Positions 1 to 10,963 of a stretch of DNA of 64,000 nucleotides are shown piece after piece. The DNA is taken from contig NC_064820.1 in NCBI RefSeq assembly GCF_024166365.1, positions 146,836,001 to 146,900,000 on the forward strand. The letters are read 5' to 3'. The position numbers and the translations under genes are program-made. The notes beneath the pieces are model-generated. The model was not told the origin of the DNA and searched no databases. It worked only from the letters and a program-made list of their open reading frames with translations. How positions within the stretch are numbered: position 1 is the first letter of the stretch; each line of letters starts with the position of its first letter. Origin of the DNA: Elephas maximus indicus (lineage: Eukaryota > Chordata > Mammalia > Proboscidea > Elephantidae).

Positions 1-813
1 CACTGTTACAAACTGTAAAAGCATGTCTGCAAATAGTGACAAGTTGAAGCAGATAGATTCTTTTTGAGTACTCTCTAGCACCTTTGGTAAATTTAAACTT
101 GGCTATAGACAACTTTTAAGCAGGGCGTGAAGAAATCACTTTGGCTGTCACCTGGATTTGAACGGATTTCCTTAACATTTAGCAGTGAGAGTGAATCAAT
201 CTGAGAGTCTTTTTAGTAATCAGAGTTTTCAAGGTATGACCTATTTTCTAGCTAAGACTCCAGTCTTTGAGAGAGATAAAAACAAGCTAAATTCCTCAGC
301 AAAAGCAAAAAACAAGCCTTTCTCCTTTTAGGAGAACGCAGTTATTACCCAAAGAAACCATCTTTAGTCCAAAGTGACAAAGAACCCCCCAGGCCATCTC
401 CTGAATTTCTGATAGAACAGACCAAGACTACAGCAGCACAACAGCTGCCGCTGACTATGGCCACTGCACGTATGGACAACATCTTTCCAAAAGGTATTGG
501 CAGCTAATCCAGTCATCCTGACTCTGGTATTACTGAGTCCACCGCACAGCGAGACTAGCCTGTGGTGTCAGACACAGCCTTCCTGGCTGCTTCAATTTCC
601 AGTGGATAACGGAAAAGCACAGGTAACTCCACGGAGCGTGTATCTTGTGATACAAGACCTCCCCTGATTTAACCAATCTGACAGGTTGAATTTTTTTTTT
701 TTTAAATACTCACCAATACTTGCTTCCTTAGAATCCCAGCTCTTTCCACACCAATGGAGTGGCCGCTCCATACCTCAGAGCTTGCCAAGACTGGACATAA
801 TGCTCAAAAGAAA

Positions 814-1021
814 ACCAAAACCTACCTCGACGCCTTCAGGTCAATTCCATCTAATAGCAACCCTACAGGACAGAGTAGTGACACCCCAGAGGATCTCCAA
901 GGCTGTAATCTCTAAAGAAGCAGACTGCCACATCTTTCTCCTGAGGAACAACTGGTAGGTTCAAACTACGGACCTTTTGGTTAGCAGCCGAGCACTGAAC
1001 GACTGCACCACCAGGGCTCCG
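814..1021 (-). repeat. AfroSINE, intronic, with target duplication
   Basis: Read on the minus strand, this shows the tRNA-like head (GGAGCCCTGGTGGTGCAG), the RTE-like body and an A-rich end. It is flanked by the 14-base direct repeat ATGCTCAAAAGAAA at 800-813 and 1022-1035, a clear target-site duplication. The copy is moderately diverged. Confidence 0.9.
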
Positions 1022-2477
1022 ATGCTCAAAAGAAATGTAGGCAAACTTGTTCTCCTAACTTTTCTTTCATATTTCATATACAGTCATTTTCCACAATGTC
1101 ATTTTCCCTCTTGGGATAAAAATGCTCTCAGGGAAAATGGACAAGTAATTACACTGACAACTTCTTTCTTTGAGCCAATAATGATAGCTTCTTATTCCTC
1201 GTGAATCACTCCCCCTTCTCCTTGATTAAGACAATACCTTGGAAAAATTAACTCTGACAGTCATGGTAATAACACCCTTCCTCAGTCAGCTGCTGCTCTT
1301 TGTTAATTATCACTCATTAATGGCTAAGCTGATCAACCAAAGGCTGATAGTAGGTGTCTAGGAATGGCTGTTAGAAAATTGAGATTATTTTCCGAATATA
1401 TTCGTGTTTGAATCTCTTTCAAAAGAAAAACCATACACTGCAACTGCTTGACAAATCACACCTGTCAGAGGCCGACACACATTTCTTTTCTCAGACCAAA
1501 ATACCAGAACAAAAATCCAGCTGGACAGACCACAGAGATTACTTGCCTCAAAGCTGCCTAATAGCCATAAAGTATTTTTAAAATCTTACTTTAATGAGCG
1601 ACGTGTCTAAGCTATCTTCACTGTCTGGGTCTTAAGATACCAACAATGCCAGGCAATTCACTTCTGCTTGCTAGCTGGCTTTAAAATCCAACTAAACTCT
1701 TTAATTTTAGAGCTAAGGATCAATTCTGGGCAGAAGAACAACAGACGTTTTCAGGTGCGTGGCTTGACACCAGGTTTTTTGTCTCTGAGCTGACAATGTT
1801 GCCTAATGTTTGCCAGCTTCCTCTATTACATGCAAAACCTCAGGGAAGCGACAAAACTACTGCTGGGAAGTCCTTGGGTCTCTGTGGCCTCTTTCCATTG
1901 GGCTCCCTAGGCGGTCTTCAATGGAGAGGGATGCCTTCAACAAAACACAAGTCTGTTGTGGCACCTAGACCAGGTGACCTGTTCTCAGGATGGGCTTCTC
2001 TAGGATGGGCAAAACTCTATGTGCCCTCTAAGTATCTCAGTTTTCAGAATCAGCTAAATTTCGTTTTCAGTGGCATTAACAGTTTAAAATTAAACTTGGT
2101 TACTAAGAAAACGTAAGTTTAATTTGAAGGAAATTGAAACACACATAATCCAAAGATGTTATGATGGAATTATAGCCTTCCTTCTGGCTTCGTCCAGGTA
2201 GTTAAGTGCTAATGATTGGTATAATGACAGCAGTGGTGTTTACGGATGCCAGGTTCATGCCTGAGGACACTTCTCTGGAGAGGCACACTGTACAGTCACA
2301 ACCAAGAATGCACAGCCCAGGGCAGAGGCTCTCTATAATTGTGAGGTTCAAGACCATTTTTCAATTTTTAAGTTAAACAGACCACCTCTTCACACGCAAC
2401 ACACCCACTTTTTCACAATGGTCTACGAATAATGTTTGGGACATGCCTACCAATGAAAAAAACCTCCGTAGTCTCCC

Positions 2478-2789
2478 AGGGATCACCTTTCAGCCAAACA
2501 ATAGACAGGCCTATAAAGTGAATAATAATACCCATGAGGAATGCGTTCCTCAGAACAATCAACCACATGAGACTAAAAGGGCAGCACTTGCCCAAAAACA
2601 AAGTTCAGAAGACAGTAAAGATGGGCGAATGGAAACGGGAAACCCAGGAAGGAAGTGGATAGAGTGCTATCACATTGACGGGACTGCAACTAAGGTCACA
2701 AAACAAAATGTGTATAAATCGTTGAATGGGAAACTAATTTGCTCTGTAAACTTTCACCGAAACCACGATAAAATGTTCAAAAAAAAAAA
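2478..2789 (+). mobile_element. L1 3'-end fragment with target duplication
   Basis: The sequence matches the 3' region of the L1 at 38265-39766 (shared block beginning GGGATCACCTTTCAGCC) and ends in a run of A. It is bounded by near-identical repeats, AACCTCCGTAGTCTCC at about 2461-2476 and AACCTCCTTAGTCTCC at 2790-2805. It is a severely 5'-truncated insertion. An open frame in it (2443-2832) is L1-derived and starts in the flank. Confidence 0.8.
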
Positions 2790-4197
2790 AACCTCCTTAG
2801 TCTCCTCCAGGGTCTGCAGTCCAATATCATAAAGTGGTCTGATCTCTAGCCTAGCATACTGGAAAGAATAAAACTACCTTTCAGAAGCCATACAAGACAG
2901 AGAAGTAATAATGTAGAACTGATGGAAAAAAAAATAGATCTGAGGGAAGGTAGAATACCTCTCGAGAACAAAAAGCAAGGAGGGAGTCTGCCATAAGCAG
3001 TGAAGAGGTGAAGGCTCAGCCCATTCCCTTCCCGTCCCACCCAATGGAGGGCTCTCAGCAGCTGTCTAGCCCCTCCTTGGCAGGGTCCCAGGAACTTCAT
3101 CCCTCTGAGATACCCAACCAGGACTGTCAAGGAATGTTTACAAGTATCACATAAGGGGATCCATAAAGCCCAATTCACATGGCTCCCTGAAGCTTTTGGT
3201 TCCAGGTTCAGATTAAAAACTAAAAGGAGGATTTTTAGGAAAATCATCTGAAATTAAGTGGGAAGTGCTGTTTGGGCCTGGCATACTTTCTGGACAGCTG
3301 AGGATTTGATTAGTTACCTAACACCCACCTAGATGGAGACCACCTTAAGGGCCTTGCCTCCCAAAACCAGACCAAATTGGGGTGAAGCAAGGGCTGACCT
3401 ACGTTTCTGAGGGCAGAACTAAAACGGGGTAACAGACTTTTACTCCGTTGCTTTTGGTCAATTTAATATGCACTTTTCTGAGCACCTTCTCTGGGGTAAG
3501 CCTACACTAGGTTTTAGAGTTATAAGCACCAAACTTTATGTGCCATTTCTTTCCTCAAAAAGGTCACAATCTGGGGGCAAAAGAGGCACACAAATAACTA
3601 TAAGTCACAAATTATGCTCTAGAAGAGGCCTGCATAAAGTGCCAAAGGAACTTTGGGATATAAGGGAACAATTCTGCTGCCTGAAGAGACAGAGGCAAGT
3701 CAGAAAAAGAATGTCTGGGAGTGATTCTGGAAAGCAGCTGCGATGAACAGCCCTATCCACTAAGGTTCCTTCTGTCGCATGCCCCAAAGTCCTAATAGAA
3801 GGATCTAGGCAACAGCTCACTGTGTAAAAAGTCCATAGCCACAGACCAGACTAGGCCTTGAAGAACAGGGAAGAGCTATGGTGTCTGGACATTACTCCTG
3901 CTACATTCTCATTAGCAAGTTGGAGTGGCCAAACAAGTCTGGTCTGGCTCTCATCAGCTGGGGTGAGGAAGAGTTACTGTTACCAATAAGATTTTTTAAG
4001 AAGTGGGAAACTTTAGCATTCTGGCCAACATTTACTTAAAAAATCAAGGAAAAAGCTCAAAACAGGATGTACCCAGGAAAATGGAAGGGGTCAAGTTTAT
4101 GTGTTACTCCACTCACAATGCAGAATTTATCATACTGTGTTGTTATCTAATTATGAAAAAGTTTATAGCAATTACGGGGAAATAAGAATGAAGGCTT

Positions 4198-4835
4198 AAT
4201 CTAAGATACAACTATTGGTCTCTACTCGTCCAGAGCAAAAGAAACAGAAGGAAACCAAAGACTCGAAGAAACTAGGCTACAGAACCAATAGTCTACACAA
4301 ACAATGACATCACCTACTTTGAAAACAGAAGAACTAGATGGTGCCCTGTTACCACTATCAACCCTTCCAACCAGCGGCTCTTTAGACAGTCTCAGATAGA
4401 AAGGGAGAAAAATGTAGAAAAAAACTCAAACTCCTAAAAAAAAGGCCAGACTTACTGAGAAAAATGAACCCCAAGACTATTGCTCTGAGATACTCTCTAA
4501 ACTTTGAACTCAAACCACTCCCAGAGGTCACCTTTCAGCCAAATGACAGACTGGATCATAAAATAAATATCAGCTGTGAGTACTGTGCTCCTCAAAATAA
4601 CTGTCTAGATGAGACCAAATGGTTAACATTTACCATAGGCCAAGGATGAGAAAGCAAGGGGGACAGGGAAGACAGATTAATGGAAACAGAATAACTGAAA
4701 TGGAAGTAATGAGAATGCTGATGATACTGTGAAGAATATAATCAATATATCACTAAACAATATGTACAGAAATCCTTAAATGAGAACCAATTTCCTGGGT
4801 AAACTTCCACAATAAAATTTTTTTAAAAAATGAAA
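4198..4835 (+). mobile_element. L1 3' region, 5'-truncated
   Basis: The sequence is colinear with the 3' half of the L1 at 38265-39766. Shared landmarks are GAAGAACTAGATGGTGCCC, AAAAAGGCCAGACTTACTG and CACCTTTCAGCCAAATGAC, ending in an AATAAA-like A-rich tail. No reverse transcriptase sequence remains. Flanking duplications were not resolved. Confidence 0.8.
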
Positions 4836-4955
4836 GGGCTTAGACCTTTTGGACTAAACAAGAACATTCAAAAAGCGATACACTCTACACATATCTTAAA
4901 GGCAGGGGCTGTTAACTACACTATTTTATTAAATGCACTTGGAAATCCTGTTTAC

Positions 4956-5055
4956 CTTTTTCATTAATTCACTTCTGGTTGTAAACTGTGGCAGGTCTTC
5001 CACCTCAATCCCATCCGCCATTTCCATCACCTTGTCTAAAAGGTCTTTGTTGTAA
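4956..5055 (-). CDS. CDKN2AIPNL: CDKN2AIPNL exon 2
   Basis: A pyrimidine-rich tract ending in TTGTGCAG precedes the exon, and AAG followed by GTAAAC is the donor. Joined to exon 1 it completes a serine codon and continues YNKDLLDKVMEMADGIEVED, then LPQFTTRSELMKK, the C-terminal half of the XTBD domain. Exons 1 and 2 total 339 bases, exactly 113 codons. Only the last three residues (His-Gln-Ser in human) and the stop remain for a third exon. No frameshift or stop is present, so the gene looks intact. The exon is too short to stand out as an open reading frame by itself. Confidence 0.95.
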
Positions 5056-5723
5056 CTGCACAATAAAAAGTAGTAAGGGAAAAGCCTTGGAAAAATTATT
5101 TGTCACTGTAGGTTAATATGAAATTGCTGGTTGCTGGGCTTTAAACTCAACTCTCAAAGAACTGATTTGATATTGCAAGAGAAACCTATTAACATGTTCA
5201 GCAGCAGGTTAGGCAACAGTTCTTCCTGCTTATGGATACAGAAGTGGGCTTTAGGAATACCAAGAGAGCAGATGTTTTTATATTTATAAAAATAAAGGCA
5301 CCATACATCTGTTAGTACATATTCTTGGATATCGTATGAAGGCCAAAAAATAAATAAATTTTTAAACACACGTGGAATGTTAGTCTAATAAAAATGACAT
5401 TATTTGCTCAGTAGCCCAATTCTCTGCCATTTGCCTAAACTTGGATAAAAAAAAAAAAACTTGGATAGATCCTGTTAAAAAAGAAGGCAGAGAGAAGGAA
5501 TAGATGCATCTAACACTGCTTCCCCAAATCCTATTCTAATGACCCTCAATGTCTGAAAACCAAACTTAGTGGCTTAGGCCTGGAGAGGCCACGTGACCAG
5601 AGGCAGGCAGCCATCCAGGTATAGTCATAAGTCATCCTGTTATCCTAACACAATTTCAGGAAATTCTAAAATAAAAGAGTGTGGGGAGTACCCAGATTTG
5701 CCACCTTCCTCGTGGTGGGTTAC

Positions 5724-5933
5724 GAAACCAAAAACCGAACTCGTTGCCATCAAGTTGATTCCGACTCATAGTGACTCTATTGGACAGAGTACAATTGCCC
5801 TACGGGGTTTCCAAGGCTGAAATCTTTATGGAAGCAGATTGCCACATCTTTCTCCCACAGAGCAGCTGATGTGTTTGAACTGCCGACTTTTCAGTTAGCA
5901 GCTGCACTCTTAACCACTGCACCAGCAGAGCTC
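5724..5933 (-). repeat. AfroSINE copy 1 of a tandem triplet
   Basis: This is a full-length antisense copy. Its head is followed immediately by GTGGTGGGGTATA, which resembles the sequence before the element (GTGGTGGGTTACG). It contains the SINE body with the GCAGATTGCCACATCTTTCT block. Confidence 0.9.
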
Positions 5934-5949
5934 CGTGGTGGGGTATAAA

Positions 5950-6156
5950 AGCAAAAAAATCCACTACTGTTAAGTCAATTCTGACTCATAGAGTCCTATA
6001 GGACAGAGCAGAACTGCTCCATAGGGCTTCCAAGGCTGTAAATCTTTACAGAAACAAGCTGCCATGTCTTTCTCCTGCAGAGCAGCTGGTGGGTTCTAAC
6101 CACCGACCTTTGCGTTAGCAGCCGAGTACTTAACCACTGTGCCACCACTGGGCTCC
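5950..6156 (-). repeat. AfroSINE copy 2 of a tandem triplet
   Basis: This is a second full-length antisense copy, in the same orientation as copy 1 and separated from it by the flank GTGGTGGGGTATAAAAGC. It is followed by TTGGTGGGTATACC, the same flank motif again. Confidence 0.9.
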
Positions 6157-6167
6157 TTGGTGGGTAT

Positions 6168-6232
6168 ACCAAACCAAAAAACCAAACCCATTGCTGTGGA
6201 GTTGATTCCAACTCAGAGCGAACCTATAAGGG
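6168..6232 (-). repeat. AfroSINE copy 3 of the triplet, partial
   Basis: Only the A-rich end and the RTE-like part are present (ACCAAACCCATTGCTGTGGA onward). The copy stops after CGAACCTATAAGGGG, so its tRNA-like head is missing. Orientation is the same as copies 1 and 2. Confidence 0.8.
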
Positions 6233-6484
6233 GTGCCTTAACAGGCACTCCAAAAGCAAGCCCTTGCCCTCTTGCTGCAGTAGCCAGGATGCAGTGGGCT
6301 TCCGACCCTGACAAAAAGGCTTCTGTTATTTTTCATAAGAGGGACGGCAGGCAGGCAACCCTGGCACCTGCTCACAGCCCAGCAGGCCGGTGACTGGGGA
6401 GTAATAGTCAATGGACAGAGATTACATCCTGCCAGAAGTGGTAAAATCCACCCGTCCTGCCAGAAGCTGCATAACCCTTAGGTC

Positions 6485-6800
6485 TATCCCTTCCCCTCCC
6501 TCAGCTTCTTCATCTGTAAAATGGGGGTCTTGGTGTCTGTCTCCGCACGGTTATCATGGGGGTTAAAGGAGCTAACAGACTTAAAACGCACTCAGTAAAA
6601 GTTATGGTTTGAGCTAATTATTGTAATAATAAAAATAACAATGGCAACTTCAGGTCCTACCATGTATTGAGCCCTTGATGGATGACAGCCCTGTGCTAAG
6701 TGCTTTTCACCTTGTAGTACAGTAATCATCACAACAACGCCTTTTCCAAATGAGGAAACTGCGACTCAGAAAAGTTATCTTTCCAAGGGACTACCAGGGT
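6485..6800 (+). repeat. MIR/L2-type ancient SINE remnants
   Basis: Two adjoining remnants are visible. The first has CTTCATCTGTAAAATGGGGG and a CACTCAGTAAAAG end, like MIR. The second has CATGTATTGAGCCC, CTGTGCTAAGTGCTTT and AAATGAGGAAACTG, typical of ancient MIR/L2-related sequences. Subfamily is not assigned. Confidence 0.6.
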
Positions 6801-6849
6801 GGGAATCAGCCGCAGGCCGGACCAAGGCGGTTGAAGGTCGGGGGCGGGT

Positions 6850-7420
6850 TCAGCCTGGGGCAAAGAATCGATTCAGGACAAAGCCATGGATGAGGGCTGT
6901 GGATCGGAGGGCAGGGGACCGCACCTGCAGCCCAAGAAGAGGTGGTTAGCCCAGACCATGGAGAGGGACAGCAGCTGGTCCAGGCGGCCGCCGCCGTCGG
7001 GCGGGTCGCGGTAGTCGGGCAGGTGGCGCAGGATGAACTCCATCCGGGCTTTCCATTGCTTCTCGCTCTCGGAATAGGAGCGGAACTGCTCCGCGAAGTC
7101 GGCCGCCTGCCTCACCCCCGAAACCAGTTCCTCCACCGCAGCAGCCGCCTCGCCACCCACCATGGCTCCCGCCGCCGCCAAGCGCCGTACCGGCCCACCG
7201 CCTTCCCGACGCGCACCGCGCCACTGCACGGCGGCTAGAAGAGCCCCAGCGGCACACGACTGCTCTGGAGGACCGGCCTGGAGCGCCCTCGCGGGGACTG
7301 GCGGTCCTGAGGGGGAGGACCTGCCGGCTGAGCCCGGCCCCTCAAACCTCCGCAGCTCGCGGCGCCTAACGCCAGTCTACCCAGACACTGCAAGGACTGT
7401 TTGCTGACCACCCAGCGAGG
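6850..7420. promoter_or_regulatory. CDKN2AIPNL: CpG island promoter of CDKN2AIPNL
   Basis: CpG density rises abruptly here and covers exon 1, the leader upstream of the ATG at 7163, and about 250 bases beyond. The densest part is about 6960-7230, with many GCCGCC, CGCG and GGCGGC runs. There is no TATA box close upstream of the start codon, as usual for a housekeeping CpG promoter. The exact transcription start cannot be read. Because the island extends to 7420, a divergent noncoding transcript to the right is possible, but no sequence feature proves one. Confidence 0.8.
6925..7163 (-). CDS. CDKN2AIPNL: CDKN2AIPNL exon 1 coding part (XTBD protein)
   Basis: This exon encodes residues 1-79 plus two bases of codon 80 of CDKN2AIPNL, a paralogue of the N-terminal part of CDKN2AIP/CARF. 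The family is known for the XTBD domain, which binds the nuclear 5'-3' exoribonuclease XRN2. Recognisable stretches include AADFAEQFRSYSESEKQWKA, EFILRHLPDYRDPPD and SMVWANHLFLGC. The start is the ATG at 7163-7161: it has a strong Kozak context (GGAGCCATGG) and matches the expected human start, while an in-frame ATG 22 codons upstream sits in GC-rich leader. The exon ends TGCAG followed by GTGCGG, a good donor. Intron phase is 2, and the split codon is completed as Ser by exon 2. Identification is from memory of the human protein (116 aa), so the symbol is firm but orthology was not tested. Confidence 0.95.
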
Positions 7421-7689
7421 AACGAGACGGTAACTGAGGCCTCCACGCACAGAATCAGGGCGTCCCCCTTCCAGTTGGGCAGCCACCTGACAGCCGGAAC
7501 TACACTGTGTCCTTCATGCCCTGGGGGGATCCTCAGGCACCGCCTCATCCTGAGCGACGTCAGGGGTCCTGGACTCAGACCTGTCAGTACTGGGGTCATG
7601 CATGTGACTGTCTGGGGTTCATCTTTGATCGATTCTCAATGGTCTCGACACCCCATCTAGCTTGTGGGCGCGCCTTTCTGGAGCAAGTC

Positions 7690-8148
7690 CATTCCATTCA
7701 TCTAACCAATAAATTCCTGCCAGGCAATTTGCTAGGTGCTGGGTATATACAATGAGAGAAAAGTCAGAGTCTTGCTCTAATGAAATTTCCTGTCTAGTGA
7801 GGGAAGCACACATTAGTGAAATAATTGCTCAAGTAAATGGAAAATTCCAACTCTTGACAAGTATTAATACGACTGCTATGACAATGAATAAATAGAGGAC
7901 CTGATCCAGACTTGGGGCCAGGGAAGGCTTCTCCAAGGAAGCAATGCTGGAGAACTGAGGGATGTGTAGGAGTTAACTCGGTAAAGGAGAGCAGGCCATA
8001 GCAAGAGAGTCTGACCTGGCAAGAGAGCAGCAAGATCTGTGTGACTGGCTCCTAGAGATCCCAGAAGAGTAGAAGAGATGAGACTGCAGAAGTCAGTCAA
8101 TAGACCACCAATAGGGATTGTGATCCAGATCCAAAGACAAACGGAGAA
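7690..8148 (-). repeat. L2 remnant, cut by an RTE insertion
   Basis: The order of motifs (TGCTAGGTGCTGGG, AGGGAAGGCTTCTCCAAGG, then the sequence leading to GAACCAATGAAGG) fits the antisense L2 3' half. The RTE piece begins where GGATTTTAATGC follows. Divergence is high. Confidence 0.5.
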
Positions 8149-8785
8149 CCAATGAAGGATTTTAATGCAAAAGACCTCTTTAAAGTGTTAAAAAGCAAAG
8201 ATGTCACCTTAAAGACTAAGGTGCGCCTGACCCAAGTCATGGTGTTTTCAGTCACCTCCTATGCATTTGAATGCTGGAGAATGAATAAGGAAGACCGAAA
8301 AAGGGTTGATGACTTTGAATTGTGGTGTTGGTGAAGAATATTGAACATAACACCAACTGCCAAAAGAACGAATAAACCTGTCTTGGAAGAAGTACAGCCA
8401 GAATGCTCTTTAGAAGTAAGAGTGGCGATACCATAGCTCACATACTTTAGACATGTTATCAGGAGAGATCAGTCCCTGGAGAAGGACATAAACCCAAAAA
8501 ACCAAACCCATTGTCGTCAAGTTGATTCCAACTCATAGCAACCCTATAGGACAGAGTAGAACTGCCCTATAGAAGAATGACATCATGCTTGGTAAAGCAG
8601 AAGGTCATTGAAAAAGAGGAAAACCCTCAACGAGATGGATTGACACGGTGGCTGCAACAATGGACTCAAGCATAGCAACAATTGTGAGGATGGTGCAGGA
8701 CCACGCAGTGTTTCGTTCTGTTGCACACAGGATTGCTGTGAGTCAGAACTGACTCGACAGCACCAACCAACAAACAACGACAAAT
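8149..8785 (+). mobile_element. RTE1-like LINE, 3' end, with nested AfroSINE
   Basis: This encodes the C-terminal part of an RTE reverse transcriptase polyprotein: the frame reads KTKVRLTQVMVFSV, ECWRMNKEDRKRVDDFELWC, then stops. Downstream blocks (CTTGGAAGAAGTACAGCCAG, GAGATGGATTGACACGGTGG) recur in the element at 14729. It ends with a GACTCGACAGCACCAACC-type tail. An AfroSINE interrupts it at 8491-8573. It is a dead, 5'-truncated copy. Confidence 0.85.
8491..8573 (-). repeat. AfroSINE fragment nested in RTE
   Basis: The A-rich end and RTE-like body of an AfroSINE lie here, between GAAGGACAT on the left and GAATGACAT on the right. These are probable target duplications, since the RTE sequence resumes at that point. 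Confidence 0.8.
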
Positions 8786-9410
8786 GACATCTGCGTTTCC
8801 AAAAGGTATTGGAAGGAGCTGGAATGGATGTGTCCAGAGGAGATGAGCAGATAGGCCTGAGGGTGTTTATTTAACTGGCATGACTCTGCTGCCTGTTCTG
8901 GGGTCAAGTAGTAGACCCCCTGAGAGACAGAAGGGCCTCCTTGTAAGTGGTGAGTTCCCCATCGCCAGAAGCATTCAAGTACCATAACTAGGAAATCGTT
9001 TGACTCTCTGTCAGTCTTAATAGGCTTTCCCCATGGTCCAACATCAAATGTAGGGTTGGAGTACAGAGCTGGGCCTAGAATCCAGGATCTAGGACTATAG
9101 TGCAGGTCCTACGTAGTGAGTGGGGCCCAGAGGAGGATCTGACCATGTGCTGTCTACTGCTTCTGCAGCTTCTGTTAGGGTATCAGGACCCCCAACAGAC
9201 AGAAGCCAGATACAGCATGGAAATACCAGGCATTCTGAGCAGTAGACTGTGCCTAAAGACCCATCCCCAGGCTCAGGGACACTCCTTTGTGGTTAACAGT
9301 AGGGTGGTGTGCTATTCACACCCAAGTGGCCAGAGAGCGTAGAGCAGGGTCTGTGAAACCAAGGACAGACCCAGCTTCTCCTGGCAATCAGAAATAGGGG
9401 TCCAGAGCTG

Positions 9411-9900
9411 GGATTCCCAAAATTGAACACAGATCACATCTCCTGAGGTGCTTGTTAAAATAGCAGATTCCACATGGATGGACCTTAAAAAGATTATGAT
9501 AATGAAATAAGTGAGTCACAAAAGGACCAACTATGTGATCCCATTGTGCAAAGTATCTAGAATAGGCAAGTGTATAGAGACCAAAGTTTATTAGTGGCTA
9601 CCAGTGGCAGGAGGGAGGGAGGGAGAAAGGAGGACTCAGTGCTTAGGAGACACTGAGCTTCTGTCAAGAGTAATGGAAAAATTTGGGAACGGGTGAGGGT
9701 GATGGTTAAACAACATGATGAATGTAAGTTAATGTCACTGAACTGTACACGTGTAGAATGCTGAAATGAAAAATGTTTTGTTACAAGTGTATTTACCACA
9801 CATGCACAAAAAACAGCAGATACTCAGGCACCACCACTGGATGCTCAGAGTCAAGACTCCAAGTAATTCTGATTCCAAGTCCAACTTTGAAAAACACTCA
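9411..9900 (+). repeat. MER5A-like hAT remnant split by an L1 3' end
   Basis: The left part has ACAGATCACATCTCCTGAGG and CTTGTTAAAATAGCAGAT. The right part resumes ACAGCAGATACTCAGGCACC and ends TTTGAAAAACACTCA, which fits MER5A. The repeated (A/T)AGCAGAT on both sides of the insert is the likely L1 target duplication. Confidence 0.6.
9468..9808 (+). mobile_element. L1 3'-end fragment inside MER5A-like repeat
   Basis: It runs from CACATGGATGGACCTTAAAA, through GAATAGGCAAGTGTATAGAG, GGTGATGGTTAAACAACATG and CACTGAACTGTACAC, which is the standard order of an old L1 3' UTR. It ends in an A-rich stretch. A GGGA-rich run occurs at 9611-9626. Confidence 0.75.
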
Positions 9901-10798
9901 ACGTTCCTGAGGGTTTTCTGAGCCAAATTTTTGATCACCTGATTGCACAGTGCGGAGGCTGGGCCAGAAATAGGAACCTGGGCTCTGTGAACAACACCTG
10001 CAGTGACACAGCCAAGTCCACATTGGGATGTGAAAAAGCTCAGGGTCATCCAGCAATTACCCTATTTAGCATCCCTTTTGGCTATGATGGGGTATATGCA
10101 TATATGTCCATACTTAAAAATATTCAGGCACGCATAAAGGTTATAAGAACCCAAAAGTCCGCAAACAGGTAGCCTTTTTTATGATGTGAAACTGTTAACA
10201 TTGTACTTTCAAAATTGAAAGCGGTCTAAAACTTTAGTTAATATCAACACTTGGCAGGACCCTGCAACAAGTCCAATTGTTGCTGCCCACTTTATTATTT
10301 CTAAATTGTTGTTTAAAATGGTTCAGATTTTCTTAGAGTGGAGTACTTACTAATATAGAAAAGACCAGTTTTTCTAACTCATTTTTTTAGTATCGTTATT
10401 GAAATATAATTCACATACCATAAAATTCACCCGTTTAAGTGTATAACTCAGTGGTGTTAGTATATGCACAGATTTGTCCAAACATCAACACAAATTAAGT
10501 TTAAAACATTTTCATCGTTCCAAAAAGAAACCCCATTCACCATTAGCAGTCGCTCTTTATTTCCTTCAGGCCATGGCAACCACTTACCTACTTTCTATCT
10601 TTATGGAATTCCTATTCTGGACACTGCATAAAAATGGAATCCATACCATATGTGGCCGTTCCTGTCGGACTTCTTTCACTTAGCTTGTTTTCAAGGTTCA
10701 TCTCTGTCATAGCAGGAATCAGTACTTCATTTCTTTTTATGGCTGAATAATGTCTCACTGTATGCATGTGCCATATTTTGTTTATCCATTTGCCAGTT

Positions 10799-10963
10799 GG
10801 ATCCCTGGTGGTGCAGTGGTTAAGAACTCAGCTACTAGCCCAAAGGTCGGTAGTTCAAATCCACCACGTGCTCCTTGGAAACCTTATGGGGAGTTCTACT
10901 CTGTCCTATAGGGTTGCTATGAGTCAGAATCAACTCAATGGCAGTGGCTTTGGTTTTGGTTTG
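10799..10963 (+). repeat. AfroSINE nested in L1
   Basis: This is a full copy in sense orientation: head GGATCCCTGGTGGTGCAGTG, B-box-like GTAGTTCAAATCC, tail GGCTTTGGTTTTGGTTT. It is flanked by ATTTGCCAGTTG on the left and ATTCACCAGTTG on the right, where the L1 sequence resumes. Confidence 0.92.

Larger units (their letters stand above)
1..4955 (-). other. CDKN2AIPNL: Presumed intron 2 of CDKN2AIPNL (last exon not found)
   Basis: Downstream of exon 2 on the minus strand I searched for a splice acceptor followed by a three-codon HQS-type end and stop and found no convincing match. The segment is therefore read as intron, with the terminal exon and 3' UTR probably left of the window. It contains one AfroSINE (814-1021) and two L1 3'-end pieces (2478-2789, 4198-4835). 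The rest (1-799, 1036-2460, 2806-4197) is AT-rich unique sequence in which I recognise nothing. A cryptic last exon inside it cannot be excluded. Confidence 0.6.
5056..6924 (-). other. CDKN2AIPNL: Intron 1 of CDKN2AIPNL
   Basis: This is bounded by the exon 1 donor and the exon 2 acceptor. It holds a head-to-tail cluster of AfroSINEs (5724-6232) and MIR/L2-like remnants (6485-6800). Bases 5056-5711 and 6233-6480 show no recognisable element. The end nearest exon 1 becomes GC- and CpG-rich as part of the promoter CpG island. Confidence 0.85.

Noticed and set aside
4700..4740. Possible last exon of CDKN2AIPNL (CATCAG on the minus strand)
   Set aside because: The codons after the candidate acceptor do not give Gln-Ser-stop, and the sequence is inside an L1 tail.
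6873..7229. Longer CDKN2AIPNL start, 22 codons upstream
   Set aside because: The upstream ATG extension lies in GC-rich leader with no expected family sequence. The ATG at 7163 has the better Kozak context and the expected N-terminus.
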